Shown: in pieces, positions 25,519-36,994 of the stretch
How the letters are laid out: every line of letters starts with the position of its first letter
How positions within the stretch are numbered: position 1 is the first letter of the stretch
Assembly: GCA_039925145.1 (NCBI GenBank)
Contig: JBDSZL010000005.1
Span: 1 to 64,000 of the forward strand
DNA from: JBDSZL01 sp039925145
Lineage (GTDB): Bacteria > Acidobacteriota > Vicinamibacteria > Vicinamibacterales > SCN-69-37
Direction: 5' to 3'
Length of the DNA stretch: 64,000 nt
Program-made: the position numbers and the translations under genes
Notes under the pieces: model-generated
Told to the model about the DNA's origin: nothing
The model's database searches: none
Seen by the model: the letters and a program-made list of their open reading frames with translations, nothing else

Positions 25519-26652
25519 ATGAACGAGTCGAAAGCCACGCGATATCAGCGGTTGCGACGCCGGGCTCAGGCGACCGCGTCCCTCTCTGCCGTGCTGGTAC
25601 TCGCCCTTGTTGCGCTCACGCCGCTGGCCCGATGGCTGCGCGATGTCGCTGCAGGCCTCGCTGCTCCTCTCAGCCCCACCCTTCACGTCATCGTCACCTT
25701 CTCAGTCTTCATCCTCTTCGTCATGCTGCTCTGGGAGGCCGCGTCGTTTCCGTCCATGGTCTATGCCGCGGTTCATGTCCGGTCATCGAAGGGACAACCC
25801 GTTCCAACACTGGGCGAGATCCTCGGAGCCCAGGTCAGGTCGAGTCTGATCGCCTTGCCAATCGTGTTGGTTGCCGGTGCCGCGGTGCCGATGAGCGTGT
25901 GGCTCGCAGGCGAGGCCTGGTGGGTGCTGTGCGGACTGACCTTTGGCGTCGCGTTGGGGTGTGGCGTTGGCATCGGCCCCTGGCTGATGTCGCGGCTGGG
26001 CACGATGCGTCCGATGTCGCGCCCGAGCCTGGTCGAGGCCCTCAACCGTCTGGCCGTCCGTGTTCGTGTGCCAGTGTCCGGGATCGACGAGTGGGTCACG
26101 GCGGAAGGGAGTGGGACGAGCGCGCTCGTGACTGGTGTTGGCCGGACCCGCCGTGTGCTCGTCTCATCCGAGCTGGTGCGCCAGTATTCGGACGAGGAGA
26201 TTGCCGTGGTGGTGGCTCATGAGCTCGCGCACCACGCCTATCATGATCTGTGGCGTTCCCTCGCGCTCAACGTCATCGTCCTGCTGGTCGCACTCGGGTT
26301 GGCCGACGGGACGCTGCAGCTGTTGGGACCGCTCCTGGGCCTGCAGGGCCCCAGCGATCTGGCAGCCCTCCCGTACCTGGGGCTGCTGACATCCCTCGTG
26401 TGGGTAGCCTCAACCCCTCTGCGCCACGCGCAGTCACGACGTCACGAGCGCCGGGCTGATGTCTTCGCGTTGGGGATGACGGGGGAAGTGGATGCTTTCC
26501 GAAGTGCCCTTCGGCGCCTGAGTGCGCGGCACCTGGCAGAGGAGCGTCCGTCAAGGATGACCCGCTGGCTCTATCATCACCATCCGTCGGTCGCCGAGCG
26601 GCTGGCGGTGGCCGACGCCTACAGCCGGGTCAGGAACGCGTCGCGTTCCTGA
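25519..26652 (+). CDS. M48-family membrane zinc metallopeptidase
   Basis: A 377-residue protein with about four hydrophobic segments (near 21-44, 55-75, 115-150, 255-300). The zinc site HELAHH is at 234-239, and a distal E in the RRHERRADVFAL segment probably gives the third ligand, as in HtpX/Ste24 enzymes. Such proteases degrade or process membrane proteins in quality control. The start ATG lies 61 bp after smc. There is no strong ribosome site. Confidence 0.85.
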   Translation: MNESKATRYQRLRRRAQATASLSAVLVLALVALTPLARWLRDVAAGLAAPLSPTLHVIVTFSVFILFVMLLWEAASFPSMVYAAVHVRSSKGQPVPTLGEILGAQVRSSLIALPIVLVAGAAVPMSVWLAGEAWWVLCGLTFGVALGCGVGIGPWLMSRLGTMRPMSRPSLVEALNRLAVRVRVPVSGIDEWVTAEGSGTSALVTGVGRTRRVLVSSELVRQYSDEEIAVVVAHELAHHAYHDLWRSLALNVIVLLVALGLADGTLQLLGPLLGLQGPSDLAALPYLGLLTSLVWVASTPLRHAQSRRHERRADVFALGMTGEVDAFRSALRRLSARHLAEERPSRMTRWLYHHHPSVAERLAVADAYSRVRNASRS

Positions 26653-26694
26653 ATCCCGGCCGTAAGCCGCCTGGTGTGTGGCCGATCGTGTCGA

Positions 26695-27102
26695 CTACCG
26701 ACTGGGCTCGACGATGAGTGTGCCTTGCAGGTCCTTACACTTTTCGTCTGCCGTGAGATTGCAGTAGAAGCGGAACCGGCCGGCGTGGTCGGCCCGGAAA
26801 TCGAACGAGACCGGCTTGCCTGGATCCGCGCGCCGCATGATGCGGTAAGGAGCTTCTTCGATGGTGAAGCTGTGCGGGATGTCTTCTGTCGAGAAGTTGA
26901 TGTGGACCAGGTCGTTCTGTGTCACGCGGATCTCAGAATTGTCATTACCTGAGACCTTGAAACTGTACTTTCTGGCACTGACGTCGAACTCGCGCCGGCT
27001 CTGCGCGACGACCACGACGCCCGAAGTCACGATTGCCAGCAGTGCGGCCGTCGCGGCCGAGAACACCAAACGGGACCCTGTGCGGTAAAAGCGTGCAGAC
27101 AA
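26695..27102 (-). CDS. Exported cupredoxin-like protein
   Basis: A 135-residue protein with an N-terminal hydrophobic signal/anchor (about 13-33) and a single cupredoxin fold resembling cytochrome c oxidase subunit II. Candidate copper ligands are H77 (IPHSF), C114 (FYC) and C122 (EKC). In the usual motif the second Cys is followed by His and Met; here the stretch is CKDLQG, so those two are absent. It may bind copper differently or not at all. It follows pnp on the same strand, separated by an inverted repeat. Confidence 0.72.
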   Translation of the reverse strand: MSARFYRTGSRLVFSAATAALLAIVTSGVVVVAQSRREFDVSARKYSFKVSGNDNSEIRVTQNDLVHINFSTEDIPHSFTIEEAPYRIMRRADPGKPVSFDFRADHAGRFRFYCNLTADEKCKDLQGTLIVEPSR

Positions 27103-27170
27103 GGAGCCCTCCTATTCAGTTGGACGAGTATCCCGGCAGGTTGGTTTGTCGGAGAGACCGGGCGCTTGAA

Positions 27171-27210
27171 AGACCGGGTCTCCTGTGGAGGGATTCAGGA
27201 GACCCGGTCT
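27171..27210. repeat. GAGACCGGGTCTC-family inverted repeat, copy 1
   Basis: A perfect 15-bp inverted repeat (27171-27185 with 27196-27210) with a 10-base loop fills most of the gap between pnp and the cupredoxin gene. The core AGACCGGGTCTCC matches the two copies near 57.3-57.5 kb. It could act as a hairpin after pnp on the minus strand, although no T-run follows. Confidence 0.85.
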
Positions 27211-27223
27211 CGACTTGACGGGC

Positions 27224-29440
<2,217 letters not shown>

Positions 29441-29528
29441 GGGAACCTGAGAAAAGGGCAGGAAACAGTGGCGTCAGAGGCGAGCGCGACCGTGCGGCTC
29501 CCGGTGACAGGACCGGAGACGTCCGGCA

Positions 29529-29795
29529 CTACTTGCGGATGCCGAGCCGCTTGATCAGCTCTGAGTAGCGGTCCGAGTCCTTGCGCTTGAGGTAGTCGAG
29601 CAGGCGCCGTCGCTGGCCGACCAGCTGCAACAGCCCTCGCCGCGAGTGGTGATCCTTGACGTGCGTCTTGAAGTGCTCCGTCAGATAGCTGATGCGCTCG
29701 GACAAGAGGGCCACTTGCACTTCTGGGGAGCCGGTGTCGCTGTCGTGCGTGCGATAGGTACCGATGACTTCGGTCTTGCGTTCGTTCGTCAACAC
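29529..29795 (-). CDS. rpsO: Ribosomal protein S15
   Basis: An 88-residue S15 with the conserved DTGSPEVQVALLSERI and DHHSRRGLLQLVGQRRRLL blocks that bind 16S rRNA. The frame extends four codons further to 29807, but GTG 29795 follows GGAGGA at the usual distance and gives the standard family length; TTG 29792 is also possible. A promoter lies at 29885-29914. Confidence 0.95.
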   Translation of the reverse strand: MLTNERKTEVIGTYRTHDSDTGSPEVQVALLSERISYLTEHFKTHVKDHHSRRGLLQLVGQRRRLLDYLKRKDSDRYSELIKRLGIRK

Positions 29796-29884
29796 TGTGT
29801 CCTCCACGGACGGCCCAGAGTGCGCAGGTGCGCGTGACCGGGATCGCCGTACGGTGGCGGTCCTGGACCGGCCACAAAGACCAG

Positions 29885-29914
29885 ATATTATCCGAGTACG
29901 ACGACCGGATGCAA
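29885..29914 (-). promoter_or_regulatory. Internal promoter for rpsO-pnp
   Basis: On the minus strand TTGCAT (29914-29909) and TAATAT (29890-29885) are 18 bases apart; the -10 overlaps the truB stop codon. A GGATGC-TTT-GCATCC hairpin overlaps the -35. The leader before rpsO would be about 83 bases, room for the S15 autoregulation known in other bacteria. Confidence 0.5.
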
Positions 29915-30823
29915 AGCATCCCCCCGTTGTCGCGCGAGGGCCACGAGGCGCCCGTCGGCGGCCAGCAGCCTGACCAGGGACTCGGTGTCGCGCGCCACGA
30001 AGGCGTCCGTCAGGTGAGCGGCCTCAACCGCCTGACCGTGCAGCGACCGCTCCAGCCCTGTGGGCGTCATCGTCACGGCCGGCACCGCTGGCAGCGCGGC
30101 CGCCGGGCTCAGCAGCCGGTCCGCCACGCCAAGTCCCAGCCGCTCCGCCTCGACCAACGGCATCGCGTCGCCAATCTCGAACCAGCCGCTCCCGATTCGC
30201 CGCAGGGCCGTGATGTGCGCCCCGCATCCGAGCCTGGCGCCGATGTCCCGCGCGAGCCCGCGGACGTAAAAGCCCGCGGTGGCCTGCACGCGGATATCGA
30301 CCGTCTCGCCGGCCCGGCCCAGCCACTCGAGGGCGCGCACAGTGACCTTCACGGGCGCGAGCACCACGGGCTGGCGATCCCGCGCCAGCTCGTACGCTCT
30401 GGCTCCGCCAATCTTCTTGGCCGAGTGGCTCGGGGGCACCTGCTCGAACGTCCCTCGAAAGTTCTCCAGCACGGCCTCGATCTCGCTGTCCGACGGCAAC
30501 GTGTCAGCAGCCGGCCCGGTTGGCGACCCCTGCGCATCGTCGGTGTCAGTGCCGTAACCAAGGCGGATGGTCGCTTCGTATGTCTTGTCGCTCCCGGTAA
30601 GGAGCGAGGCGAGTCTGGTCGCGCGCCCAATCACCAGTGGCAACAGGCCCGACGCCAAGGGATCCAACGTGCCGGTGTGGCCGATGCGACGTACCTGCAG
30701 TGCCCGGCGCATGCGTGCGACGACGTCGTGGGAGGTGGGCCCTGAGGGCTTGTCGATGAGAAGGACGCCGTCCATTGGGTTGGGCGCCTGCGAGCGCCGC
30801 GCCTCACGCGCCAGCTCGTTCAA
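29888..30823 (-). CDS. truB: tRNA pseudouridine-55 synthase
   Basis: A 311-residue enzyme that makes pseudouridine 55 in the T-loop of tRNAs. It contains GVLLIDKPSGPTSHDVV, the catalytic HTGTLDPLASGLLPL with the nucleophilic Asp, and YEATIRLGYGTDTDDAQG. The start shown is a TTG that overlaps the nrnA stop (TTGA); ATG 30775 is an internal alternative that would still leave the complete core. Confidence 0.94.
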   Translation of the reverse strand: MNELAREARRSQAPNPMDGVLLIDKPSGPTSHDVVARMRRALQVRRIGHTGTLDPLASGLLPLVIGRATRLASLLTGSDKTYEATIRLGYGTDTDDAQGSPTGPAADTLPSDSEIEAVLENFRGTFEQVPPSHSAKKIGGARAYELARDRQPVVLAPVKVTVRALEWLGRAGETVDIRVQATAGFYVRGLARDIGARLGCGAHITALRRIGSGWFEIGDAMPLVEAERLGLGVADRLLSPAAALPAVPAVTMTPTGLERSLHGQAVEAAHLTDAFVARDTESLVRLLAADGRLVALARQRGDALHPVVVLG

Positions 30824-31794
30824 CGCGCGGCGTCGATGGCCTGTGACGTGGCCCGAACCATCGCCAGTTTGATGTCCTCGTACGGGCCATGCACGGTGCA
30901 GCCTGCGGCGTTGTGATGGCCGCCACCAGCCCAGGCAGCCGCCACGCTGCGCACGTCAACCGTCCCCTTCGATCGGAGGCTGACGCGAAACACGTCACCC
31001 TCCTGTCGCTTGAAGAGCAGCACGGCAGCCACTTCGCGAGCGCCGAGCGGCAGGTTGACCAGGCCTTCGGTGTCATCCACCGACGCGCCGCAACTGCGCA
31101 GCAGCTCATCGTCGAAGCACAGCACGGCAAGCTGCTGGTTGTGGTGCAGTTCCATCGTGTTGAGCAACGCCCCGGTGAGCTTGACCCGGCCGATGGAGAA
31201 GCTGTCGAAGATCTGACGTGCGAGGTCAGACGTGGAGACTCCGGCCTCGGAGATGCGGCGACACGTGTCGAAGGTTCGCGCCGAGACGGGACCGAACCGG
31301 AAACTGCCTGTGTCGGTGGCCAGGGCCAGATAGAGGTGCGCGGCGATCGCCGTCGACCACGGCACGCCGAGCGCGTCGATTAGCTCCGCGACCAGCTCGC
31401 CGCACGCCGCCGCGGACTCGTCGAACCAGTTGATCGCCCCATACATGGTGTTGCCGAGATGGTGATCGATGTTGACCGTGAAGTAGCTCTCGAGGCCGGC
31501 GATTTCCGGCCGCGTCGGATCGCTGCACTCGAGGAACACGACGGCGTCGACCGGCTTGGCAAATCGATCCGTGATCAGAATCTGGTCGACGTTGGGGAAG
31601 CCTTCGTACGGAACCGGAATGGCATCGTGCAGCGCGATGGTCACGTCTTTACCGAGGGCCGTCAGCGCCAGACCGAGCGCCATGGACGAACCGATGGCGT
31701 CGCCGTCGGGCCGTGCATGCGACGTGAGCAGGAAGGACCGACGCTCACGCAGCACCGCCGCCACCGACTCTACGGTTCCTGTCGACCCGCTCAC
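30820..31794 (-). CDS. nrnA: DHH-family nanoRNase / pAp phosphatase
   Basis: A 324-residue DHH-DHHA1 phosphoesterase. LLTSHARPDGDAIGSSMAL carries the first metal ligands, NIDHHLGN is the DHH motif, and GGGHHNAAGC is the C-terminal DHHA1 substrate site. NrnA degrades very short RNAs and dephosphorylates pAp. It overlaps rbfA upstream by ATGA and truB downstream, in the common rbfA-nrnA-truB order. Confidence 0.93.
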   Translation of the reverse strand: MSGSTGTVESVAAVLRERRSFLLTSHARPDGDAIGSSMALGLALTALGKDVTIALHDAIPVPYEGFPNVDQILITDRFAKPVDAVVFLECSDPTRPEIAGLESYFTVNIDHHLGNTMYGAINWFDESAAACGELVAELIDALGVPWSTAIAAHLYLALATDTGSFRFGPVSARTFDTCRRISEAGVSTSDLARQIFDSFSIGRVKLTGALLNTMELHHNQQLAVLCFDDELLRSCGASVDDTEGLVNLPLGAREVAAVLLFKRQEGDVFRVSLRSKGTVDVRSVAAAWAGGGHHNAAGCTVHGPYEDIKLAMVRATSQAIDAAR

Positions 31795-32219
31795 TCGTCT
31801 CCGTCGCTTTCGGACGTGGGACCTGTCTCTTCGACCGGGACATCGACGGAATGTTCGGCTTCTTGCGCTTTCCGTTCGGCGGAGAGATCGAGCAGAATGC
31901 GCTCGATCCGCTCCTGCTTCTCGACGCTCTCGTCGAACGTGAATGAGATCTCGGGCACGCGGCGGAGCCGGATGCGGCTGCCAATCTGCCGGCGGAGAAA
32001 CGGCGTGGCGCGTTCGAGCGCGCGGTGCGTCTCGCGTTTGGCTTTGTCGTCGCCGATGAGCGTGTAGAACACCCGCGCCGACTGCAGATCGGGCGACAGC
32101 TTCACGCGTGTGAGCGTGACGAAGCCGATGCCCGGGTCGTGCACCTCGCGCGCGAGAAGAAGCCCGAGCTCCTGGCGTATCTGTTCGCCGACGCGATCGG
32201 GGCGGAGACCTTGCGCCAT
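31791..32219 (-). CDS. rbfA: Ribosome-binding factor A
   Basis: A 142-residue KH-fold protein with the RbfA pattern RPDRVGEQIRQELGLLLAREV, DPGIGFVTLTRVKLSPDL and LRRVPEISFTFDES. It helps mature the 5' end of 16S rRNA. The C-terminal 30 residues are acidic. It starts 3 bases after the DUF503 gene and overlaps nrnA by 4 bases. Confidence 0.94.
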   Translation of the reverse strand: MAQGLRPDRVGEQIRQELGLLLAREVHDPGIGFVTLTRVKLSPDLQSARVFYTLIGDDKAKRETHRALERATPFLRRQIGSRIRLRRVPEISFTFDESVEKQERIERILLDLSAERKAQEAEHSVDVPVEETGPTSESDGDE

Positions 32220-32222
32220 GCG

Positions 32223-32504
32223 TTATCGGAGGTACTCCACCTGGCTCTGCGTCACGACACCCGGCTCGAGCCGTTCGACTTCCTCGAGCACTGCAGACAG
32301 CGTCTTGGCGGCCATCTCATCGGCGCTGGCCACGGTGACCACCCCGAGCCCGGCGCGCTGCCAGACGTCCTGGTGAGCCACTTCCGCCACAGCCACGTTG
32401 AACGGCTTCATGCGGTCCTCGAGGCGCCTGACGACCATCCGCTTGTCCTCGAGGGACTGGGACAGAGGGAAGTAGAGCTCGAGCGACAACAACGCGATCG
32501 TCAT
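32223..32504 (-). CDS. DUF503 (YlxP-like) protein
   Basis: A 93-residue protein beginning MTIALLSLELYFPLSQSLEDKRMVV, with the conserved SLKxKR-type motif and VAEVAHQDVWQRA. This family is regularly found between infB and rbfA and is thought to link to ribosome assembly, though its function is not settled. The frame reaches 32576, but ATG 32504 gives the family length and avoids overlapping infB. Confidence 0.87.
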   Translation of the reverse strand: MTIALLSLELYFPLSQSLEDKRMVVRRLEDRMKPFNVAVAEVAHQDVWQRAGLGVVTVASADEMAAKTLSAVLEEVERLEPGVVTQSQVEYLR

Positions 32505-32523
32505 GCGGGCGGGACGCGCAGGC

Positions 32524-35418
32524 TCAGGCCATCGTCTGGGCGATGCGTTCGATGGAGATGGCTTCGATGAGATCACCGACCTGAATGTCGTTGAACCGAT
32601 CGAGGCCGATGCCGCACTCGGTGCCGAGCTTGACCTCGCTCACGTCATCTTTGAAACGACGCAGCGACGAGATCTTGCCCTGCCAGACGACCGCGCCGCC
32701 ACGCACCAGCCGGGCCTGCGTGTCGCCACTCCGCGTGATGCGGCCCGCAGTGATCATGCAGCCGGCAATGGTACCGACCTTGGGCGTCTTGAAGATCTGC
32801 CGGACCTCGGCCGCGCCGATCCGCGTTTCCTTCAGTGTGGGCTCGAGCAGGCCAGCCATGGCCTTCTTCATCTCGTCGGTCACGTTGTAGATGACCGTGT
32901 GATGACGAATGTCGACCTTCTCGCGATCGGCCACCTCGGCCGCATTGCGATCGGGTTTCACGTTGAAGCCGATGATGATCGCGTTCGAGGCGGTGGCGAG
33001 CAGCACGTCGGACTCGTTGATGGCCCCGACGCCGGTGTGAATCGTCCGAATCTTCACGCGTTCGTCGCTCAGCTTCGCGAGCGTGTCGGCCAGCACTTCG
33101 GCAGACCCCTGCACGTCGGCCTTGATGATGACCGGCAGCTCCTTCATGCCGCCTTCGGCCATCTGTTGCTGCAGGGATTCGAGCGTGAGACGTCCGCCCT
33201 TGCCGAACAACGCCTTTTCCTTGGCCTGGCCCTGGCGATACGCCACAACCTGGCGCGCCTTGATGGGGTCGTCGATCACCTGAAACGTGTCGCCAGGCAG
33301 CGGCAGCGCCGAGAGGCCGAGCACCTCGACCGGTGTCGCCGGTCCCGCGCTCTTGACCTTGCGGCCGAGATGATCGAACAGGGCCCGCACCTTGCCGTCG
33401 ACGGTGCCGGCAATGAACAGGTCGCCCTCTTTCAACGTGCCGTCCTGCACGAGCACACTCGCCACCGGACCGCGGCCGCGGTCGAGCTTGGCTTCGAGCA
33501 CGGTGCCCTGGGCCATGCGCCGTGGATTGGCCTTCACGTCGGCGATATCGGCGACGAGCAGGACCATCTCGAGCAGTTGATCCAGATTCTTGCGCTGGCG
33601 TGCAGACACCTCGACGGTGACCGTGGTGCCGCCCCAGTCCTCGGGCATCAGGCCGAGGTCGGACAGCTCCCGCTTCACTCGCTCCGTATTCGCATCGGGC
33701 TTGTCGATCTTGTTGATGGCCACGACGATCGGCACGTTCGCCGCTTTGGCGTGGTCGATCGCTTCTCGCGTCTGGGGCATGACGCCGTCGTCTGCCGCCA
33801 CCACGAGAATGACGATGTCTGTGACCCGCGCGCCGCGTGCGCGCATCATCGTGAACGCTTCGTGACCCGGCGTGTCGAGAAACACCACCCGCCGCCCGTT
33901 GACATCGACGGAATACGCGCCGATGTGCTGGGTGATGCCCCCAGCTTCCTTCTCGGCGACCTTGGTTTCCCGGATGGCGTCGAGGAGCGTCGTCTTGCCG
34001 TGATCGACGTGACCCATGACGGTGACGACCGGTGCACGGGTCACGAGGTCCTCGGGTTTGGAGGCCTCGGTCTCGACCTCGGTCAATTCTTCTTCGAAGG
34101 TGCGAATCAGGACTTCGGCGCCGAAGTGGCGCGCGATCATCGTAGCTGCCTCCGCGTCGAGTGTGGAGTTGATGGTCAGCATCATGCGCCGGTCCATCAG
34201 CTTCTTGAGGACGTCCTTGACCTTGACCTCGAGCTTGTCGGCCCGATCCTTGACCGTCATCCCTTCAGCCAGCGTGACGAGCTTCGTGATCGGTGGCGGT
34301 GCTTCGACCGGCAGGGGCATCGACGGCCGATCGTCGCGCCTGGCTCCGCCACCGGATCGAGGCCGGTGCTGCTGCGCGTAGTACGGCCTGGGCGCGCCTG
34401 GGCGAGGCGGCAACGTGCTGGTCGGCCGGCCGGGTATCTGCTGCCCGGCAGGGCGAATCGGCTGAGACGGTAGCGGACGGGGGCCGCCCAGGGGCGGTCG
34501 AACGGTCGGGAGTGGCGGACGTCCGCCGACACCGCCAGCGGGCCGCACGCCAACCGATGTTCCCGGCGCAGCCGGGCGCGTGGGCGCCGGAGGCGCCTGC
34601 TGCGGCCGAATGACCGGCCTCAGTGGCAGGGGACGCGCGGCAGGCGCTTCGCCCGTGAGTGGGTCTTCGATGCGCAACCGACGCGTCGGTGGCACCAGGC
34701 GGCCAGATGGCCGCGACGGCTCGGGGCGATGCGGCGAGACTGGGGCGGCCGACTCGGCCGCGCGCGCGGCATGCGACACCTGCGGCTGATCGGCAGGTTC
34801 GGTGATCACGACCGGCGCCTCCGGTGACGACCCGGCTGCAAAGGCCTCATCTCGGTCGCCGCGCATCGCCGGTGAAGCGGCCTCCGGTGCAGCGTCTGCT
34901 GCTTCGTCGACCTCGAGAGCGGGCGCGAGTGCCTCTGCCTCGGCGGCGTCTGTCTCTGCGTAACGCGCTTCGGCGGCCGACGAGGCCGAGCCGGTGGGCT
35001 GATGGTGTGCCTCTGTGTGCGACGCCCCAGCTGCGGCAGGAGAGCTAGACGCGTCGGCGTGCTGAAGGCCGCCGTCGTCGTGCGACGCCGACTCGCCAGT
35101 CGTCGCCTCCGTGCCGTCCGCCGCGGGACGATGGGTCTTCACGAGCCGAGGCCGCAGCACCGGCCCCGTCGGCTTGGGCGGTTCTGGCGTCTTCCCGGGT
35201 TTCTTGGCCGCTGGCGTATCGGCGAACAGGTGGCCGGGCGGCAGCACGATATTGCGCTTGCGTGCCTGACGCTCCACGAACTGCCGAGCCACGATTTCTT
35301 CGATGGAGCTCGACGCGCTCTTCACGTCGATGCCGGTCTCCTGCTTGAGCAGACCCATGGCGTCCTGGCTCGAGAGACCCAGCAGTTCAGCGACCTTGTA
35401 CATTCGAACAGTGGCCAA
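32524..35418 (-). CDS. infB: Translation initiation factor IF-2
   Basis: A 964-residue IF-2. The N-terminal IF2_N domain (VAELLGLSSQDAMGLLKQE) is followed by a long Pro/Ala-rich linker (about 70-390). The GTPase core has GHVDHGKTTLLDAIR, DTPGHEAF and NKIDKPD, and domains II-IV follow. It delivers fMet-tRNA to the 30S subunit. Unlike many operons, no ylxR-type gene separates it from nusA; instead there is a 202-bp spacer with a 74-bp tandem repeat. Confidence 0.97.
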   Translation of the reverse strand: MATVRMYKVAELLGLSSQDAMGLLKQETGIDVKSASSSIEEIVARQFVERQARKRNIVLPPGHLFADTPAAKKPGKTPEPPKPTGPVLRPRLVKTHRPAADGTEATTGESASHDDGGLQHADASSSPAAAGASHTEAHHQPTGSASSAAEARYAETDAAEAEALAPALEVDEAADAAPEAASPAMRGDRDEAFAAGSSPEAPVVITEPADQPQVSHAARAAESAAPVSPHRPEPSRPSGRLVPPTRRLRIEDPLTGEAPAARPLPLRPVIRPQQAPPAPTRPAAPGTSVGVRPAGGVGGRPPLPTVRPPLGGPRPLPSQPIRPAGQQIPGRPTSTLPPRPGAPRPYYAQQHRPRSGGGARRDDRPSMPLPVEAPPPITKLVTLAEGMTVKDRADKLEVKVKDVLKKLMDRRMMLTINSTLDAEAATMIARHFGAEVLIRTFEEELTEVETEASKPEDLVTRAPVVTVMGHVDHGKTTLLDAIRETKVAEKEAGGITQHIGAYSVDVNGRRVVFLDTPGHEAFTMMRARGARVTDIVILVVAADDGVMPQTREAIDHAKAANVPIVVAINKIDKPDANTERVKRELSDLGLMPEDWGGTTVTVEVSARQRKNLDQLLEMVLLVADIADVKANPRRMAQGTVLEAKLDRGRGPVASVLVQDGTLKEGDLFIAGTVDGKVRALFDHLGRKVKSAGPATPVEVLGLSALPLPGDTFQVIDDPIKARQVVAYRQGQAKEKALFGKGGRLTLESLQQQMAEGGMKELPVIIKADVQGSAEVLADTLAKLSDERVKIRTIHTGVGAINESDVLLATASNAIIIGFNVKPDRNAAEVADREKVDIRHHTVIYNVTDEMKKAMAGLLEPTLKETRIGAAEVRQIFKTPKVGTIAGCMITAGRITRSGDTQARLVRGGAVVWQGKISSLRRFKDDVSEVKLGTECGIGLDRFNDIQVGDLIEAISIERIAQTMA

Positions 35419-35446
35419 TTAGGCTCCTTAAATAGCGTCGGGGACC

Positions 35447-35594
35447 CCTGCACCCCGACTGGCGCGTTCGCTCGCGGGGCCCCGGCACCCCACTCCGCTC
35501 CGCGCTTGCGCGTCGAGGACCCTGCACCCCGACTGGCGCGTTCGCTCGCGGGGCCCCGGCACCCCGCTCCGCTCCGCGCTTGCGCGTCGAGGAC
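35447..35594. repeat. 74-bp tandem direct repeat, two copies, in the nusA-infB spacer
   Basis: Units 35447-35520 and 35521-35594 differ at a single position (A at 35492, G at 35566). A degraded third start (GAGGAC...CCCCGACTG) continues to about 35610. Each unit contains GGGGCCCC and GCGCTTGCGC palindromes, so the nusA-infB mRNA would be highly folded here. No ORF conserved in the unit is evident. Confidence 0.9.
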
Positions 35595-35620
35595 GGCTTA
35601 CCCCCGACTGCGCGCGACGA

Positions 35621-36988
35621 CTACGTCGCGGGTTCTTCCGTGGACCGGTCGTCTTCTACCGCGGCCTCGGTCGGTGCGTCCTGTTCGGGGGCCGGCGCTG
35701 CGGCGCTCACCTGGTCGGCCTCGTGTTGCGCCCGGGCCACCGCGACCACGGCCTCAACCGTGTCCATGTCGAAGCCGGGTAGCGTCAGGAGCTGTTCCTG
35801 GTCGGCCTGCAGCAGCTTCTCGGCCGTGTCGTACCCAGCGGCGCGCAGGCCAGCCACGACTTCGTCGTGAATGCCCGGGAGCGTCAGCTCGCGCGACTCT
35901 ACGGCTTCGTCGCCGAAGTGGATGTCGGCCAGCTGCAACTCCACTTCCTTGCGCTTTTCCTCTTCGCTCTTGATGTCGATCTTCCAACCGGTCAGCTTGG
36001 CGGCCAGGCGCACGTTCTGCCCCTTCTTGCCGATCGCGAGCGACAGCTGCCGGTCTTCGACCACCACTTCCATGACCCGCTGCTCGTCGTCGACGATGCT
36101 GACCCGCTGCACCTTCGCCGGGCTGAGCGCCTTGGTCACGAAGGTCACCGAGTCTTCAGAGAACTCGACGATATCGATCTTCTCGCCGCGAAGTTCGCGG
36201 ATGATGGCCTGCACCCGCGTGCCCCGCATGCCGACGCATGCGCCCACCGGATCGACGTCGCGCTCACGCGAGTAGACTGCCACCTTGGCGCGGTCGCCAG
36301 CCTCGCGCACGGCGCCGCGAATCATGACCGTGCCGTCGTAAATCTCGGGAACTTCCTGTTCGAACAACTTGATCAACAAGGCGGGATCGGTGCGGGAGAG
36401 GATGACCTGCGGGCCCTTCGCGTTCTTCGAGACGCCTTTGATGACCGCGCGCACGCGATCCCCGATGGCGTAGTTCTCGGCCCGCGACTGCTCCTTGCGG
36501 GGAATCTGTGCTTCGACCCGGCCGATTTCGGCGATGATGTCGCCGCTCTCGAAGCGCTTGACCGTGGCGGTGAGCACCTCGCCGATGCGGTCGCTGAACT
36601 CGGCGTGAATCTTCTCGCGTTCTGCCTCGCGGACCCGCTGCGCGATCACCTGCTTGGCGGTCTGGGCCGCGATGCGCCCCAGCTTCTCGGTCTCTTTCGG
36701 GAACTCGATTTCCATCCCGACCTCGGCCTCGGCGCCATACAACTCCTGCGCCTCGGTCAGGGAAATTTCCCGCGTCGCGTTGGTCACCTCGGTGACGATC
36801 TGCCGTACGGCATACAGCTCAACCTGCCCGGTCTCGAGGTTGAACCGCGATCGCAAGTCCTCGTCGCCGCGAAACACCTTCCGCGAAGCGGCCAGGTAGG
36901 CGTCTTCAATGGCGCCAATCACGATGGTCGGGTCGATGCCCTTGTCCTTCGCGACGACGTCGATCATCTGCTGCAGTTCGGTCGCCAT
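35621..36988 (-). CDS. nusA: Transcription termination/antitermination factor NusA
   Basis: A 455-residue NusA: N-terminal RNA-polymerase-binding domain (about 1-125), S1 domain (about 130-200, starting GEVLTATVKRFESGDIIAEIG), two KH domains (DPVGACVGMRGTRVQAIIREL; SLAIGKKGQNVRLAAKLTG) and a C-terminal helix-hairpin-helix-like part (LPGIHDEVVAGLRAAGYD). It modulates pausing and termination. It starts 6 bases after rimP. Confidence 0.96.
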   Translation of the reverse strand: MATELQQMIDVVAKDKGIDPTIVIGAIEDAYLAASRKVFRGDEDLRSRFNLETGQVELYAVRQIVTEVTNATREISLTEAQELYGAEAEVGMEIEFPKETEKLGRIAAQTAKQVIAQRVREAEREKIHAEFSDRIGEVLTATVKRFESGDIIAEIGRVEAQIPRKEQSRAENYAIGDRVRAVIKGVSKNAKGPQVILSRTDPALLIKLFEQEVPEIYDGTVMIRGAVREAGDRAKVAVYSRERDVDPVGACVGMRGTRVQAIIRELRGEKIDIVEFSEDSVTFVTKALSPAKVQRVSIVDDEQRVMEVVVEDRQLSLAIGKKGQNVRLAAKLTGWKIDIKSEEEKRKEVELQLADIHFGDEAVESRELTLPGIHDEVVAGLRAAGYDTAEKLLQADQEQLLTLPGFDMDTVEAVVAVARAQHEADQVSAAAPAPEQDAPTEAAVEDDRSTEEPAT

Positions 36989-36994
36989 AAGCTC

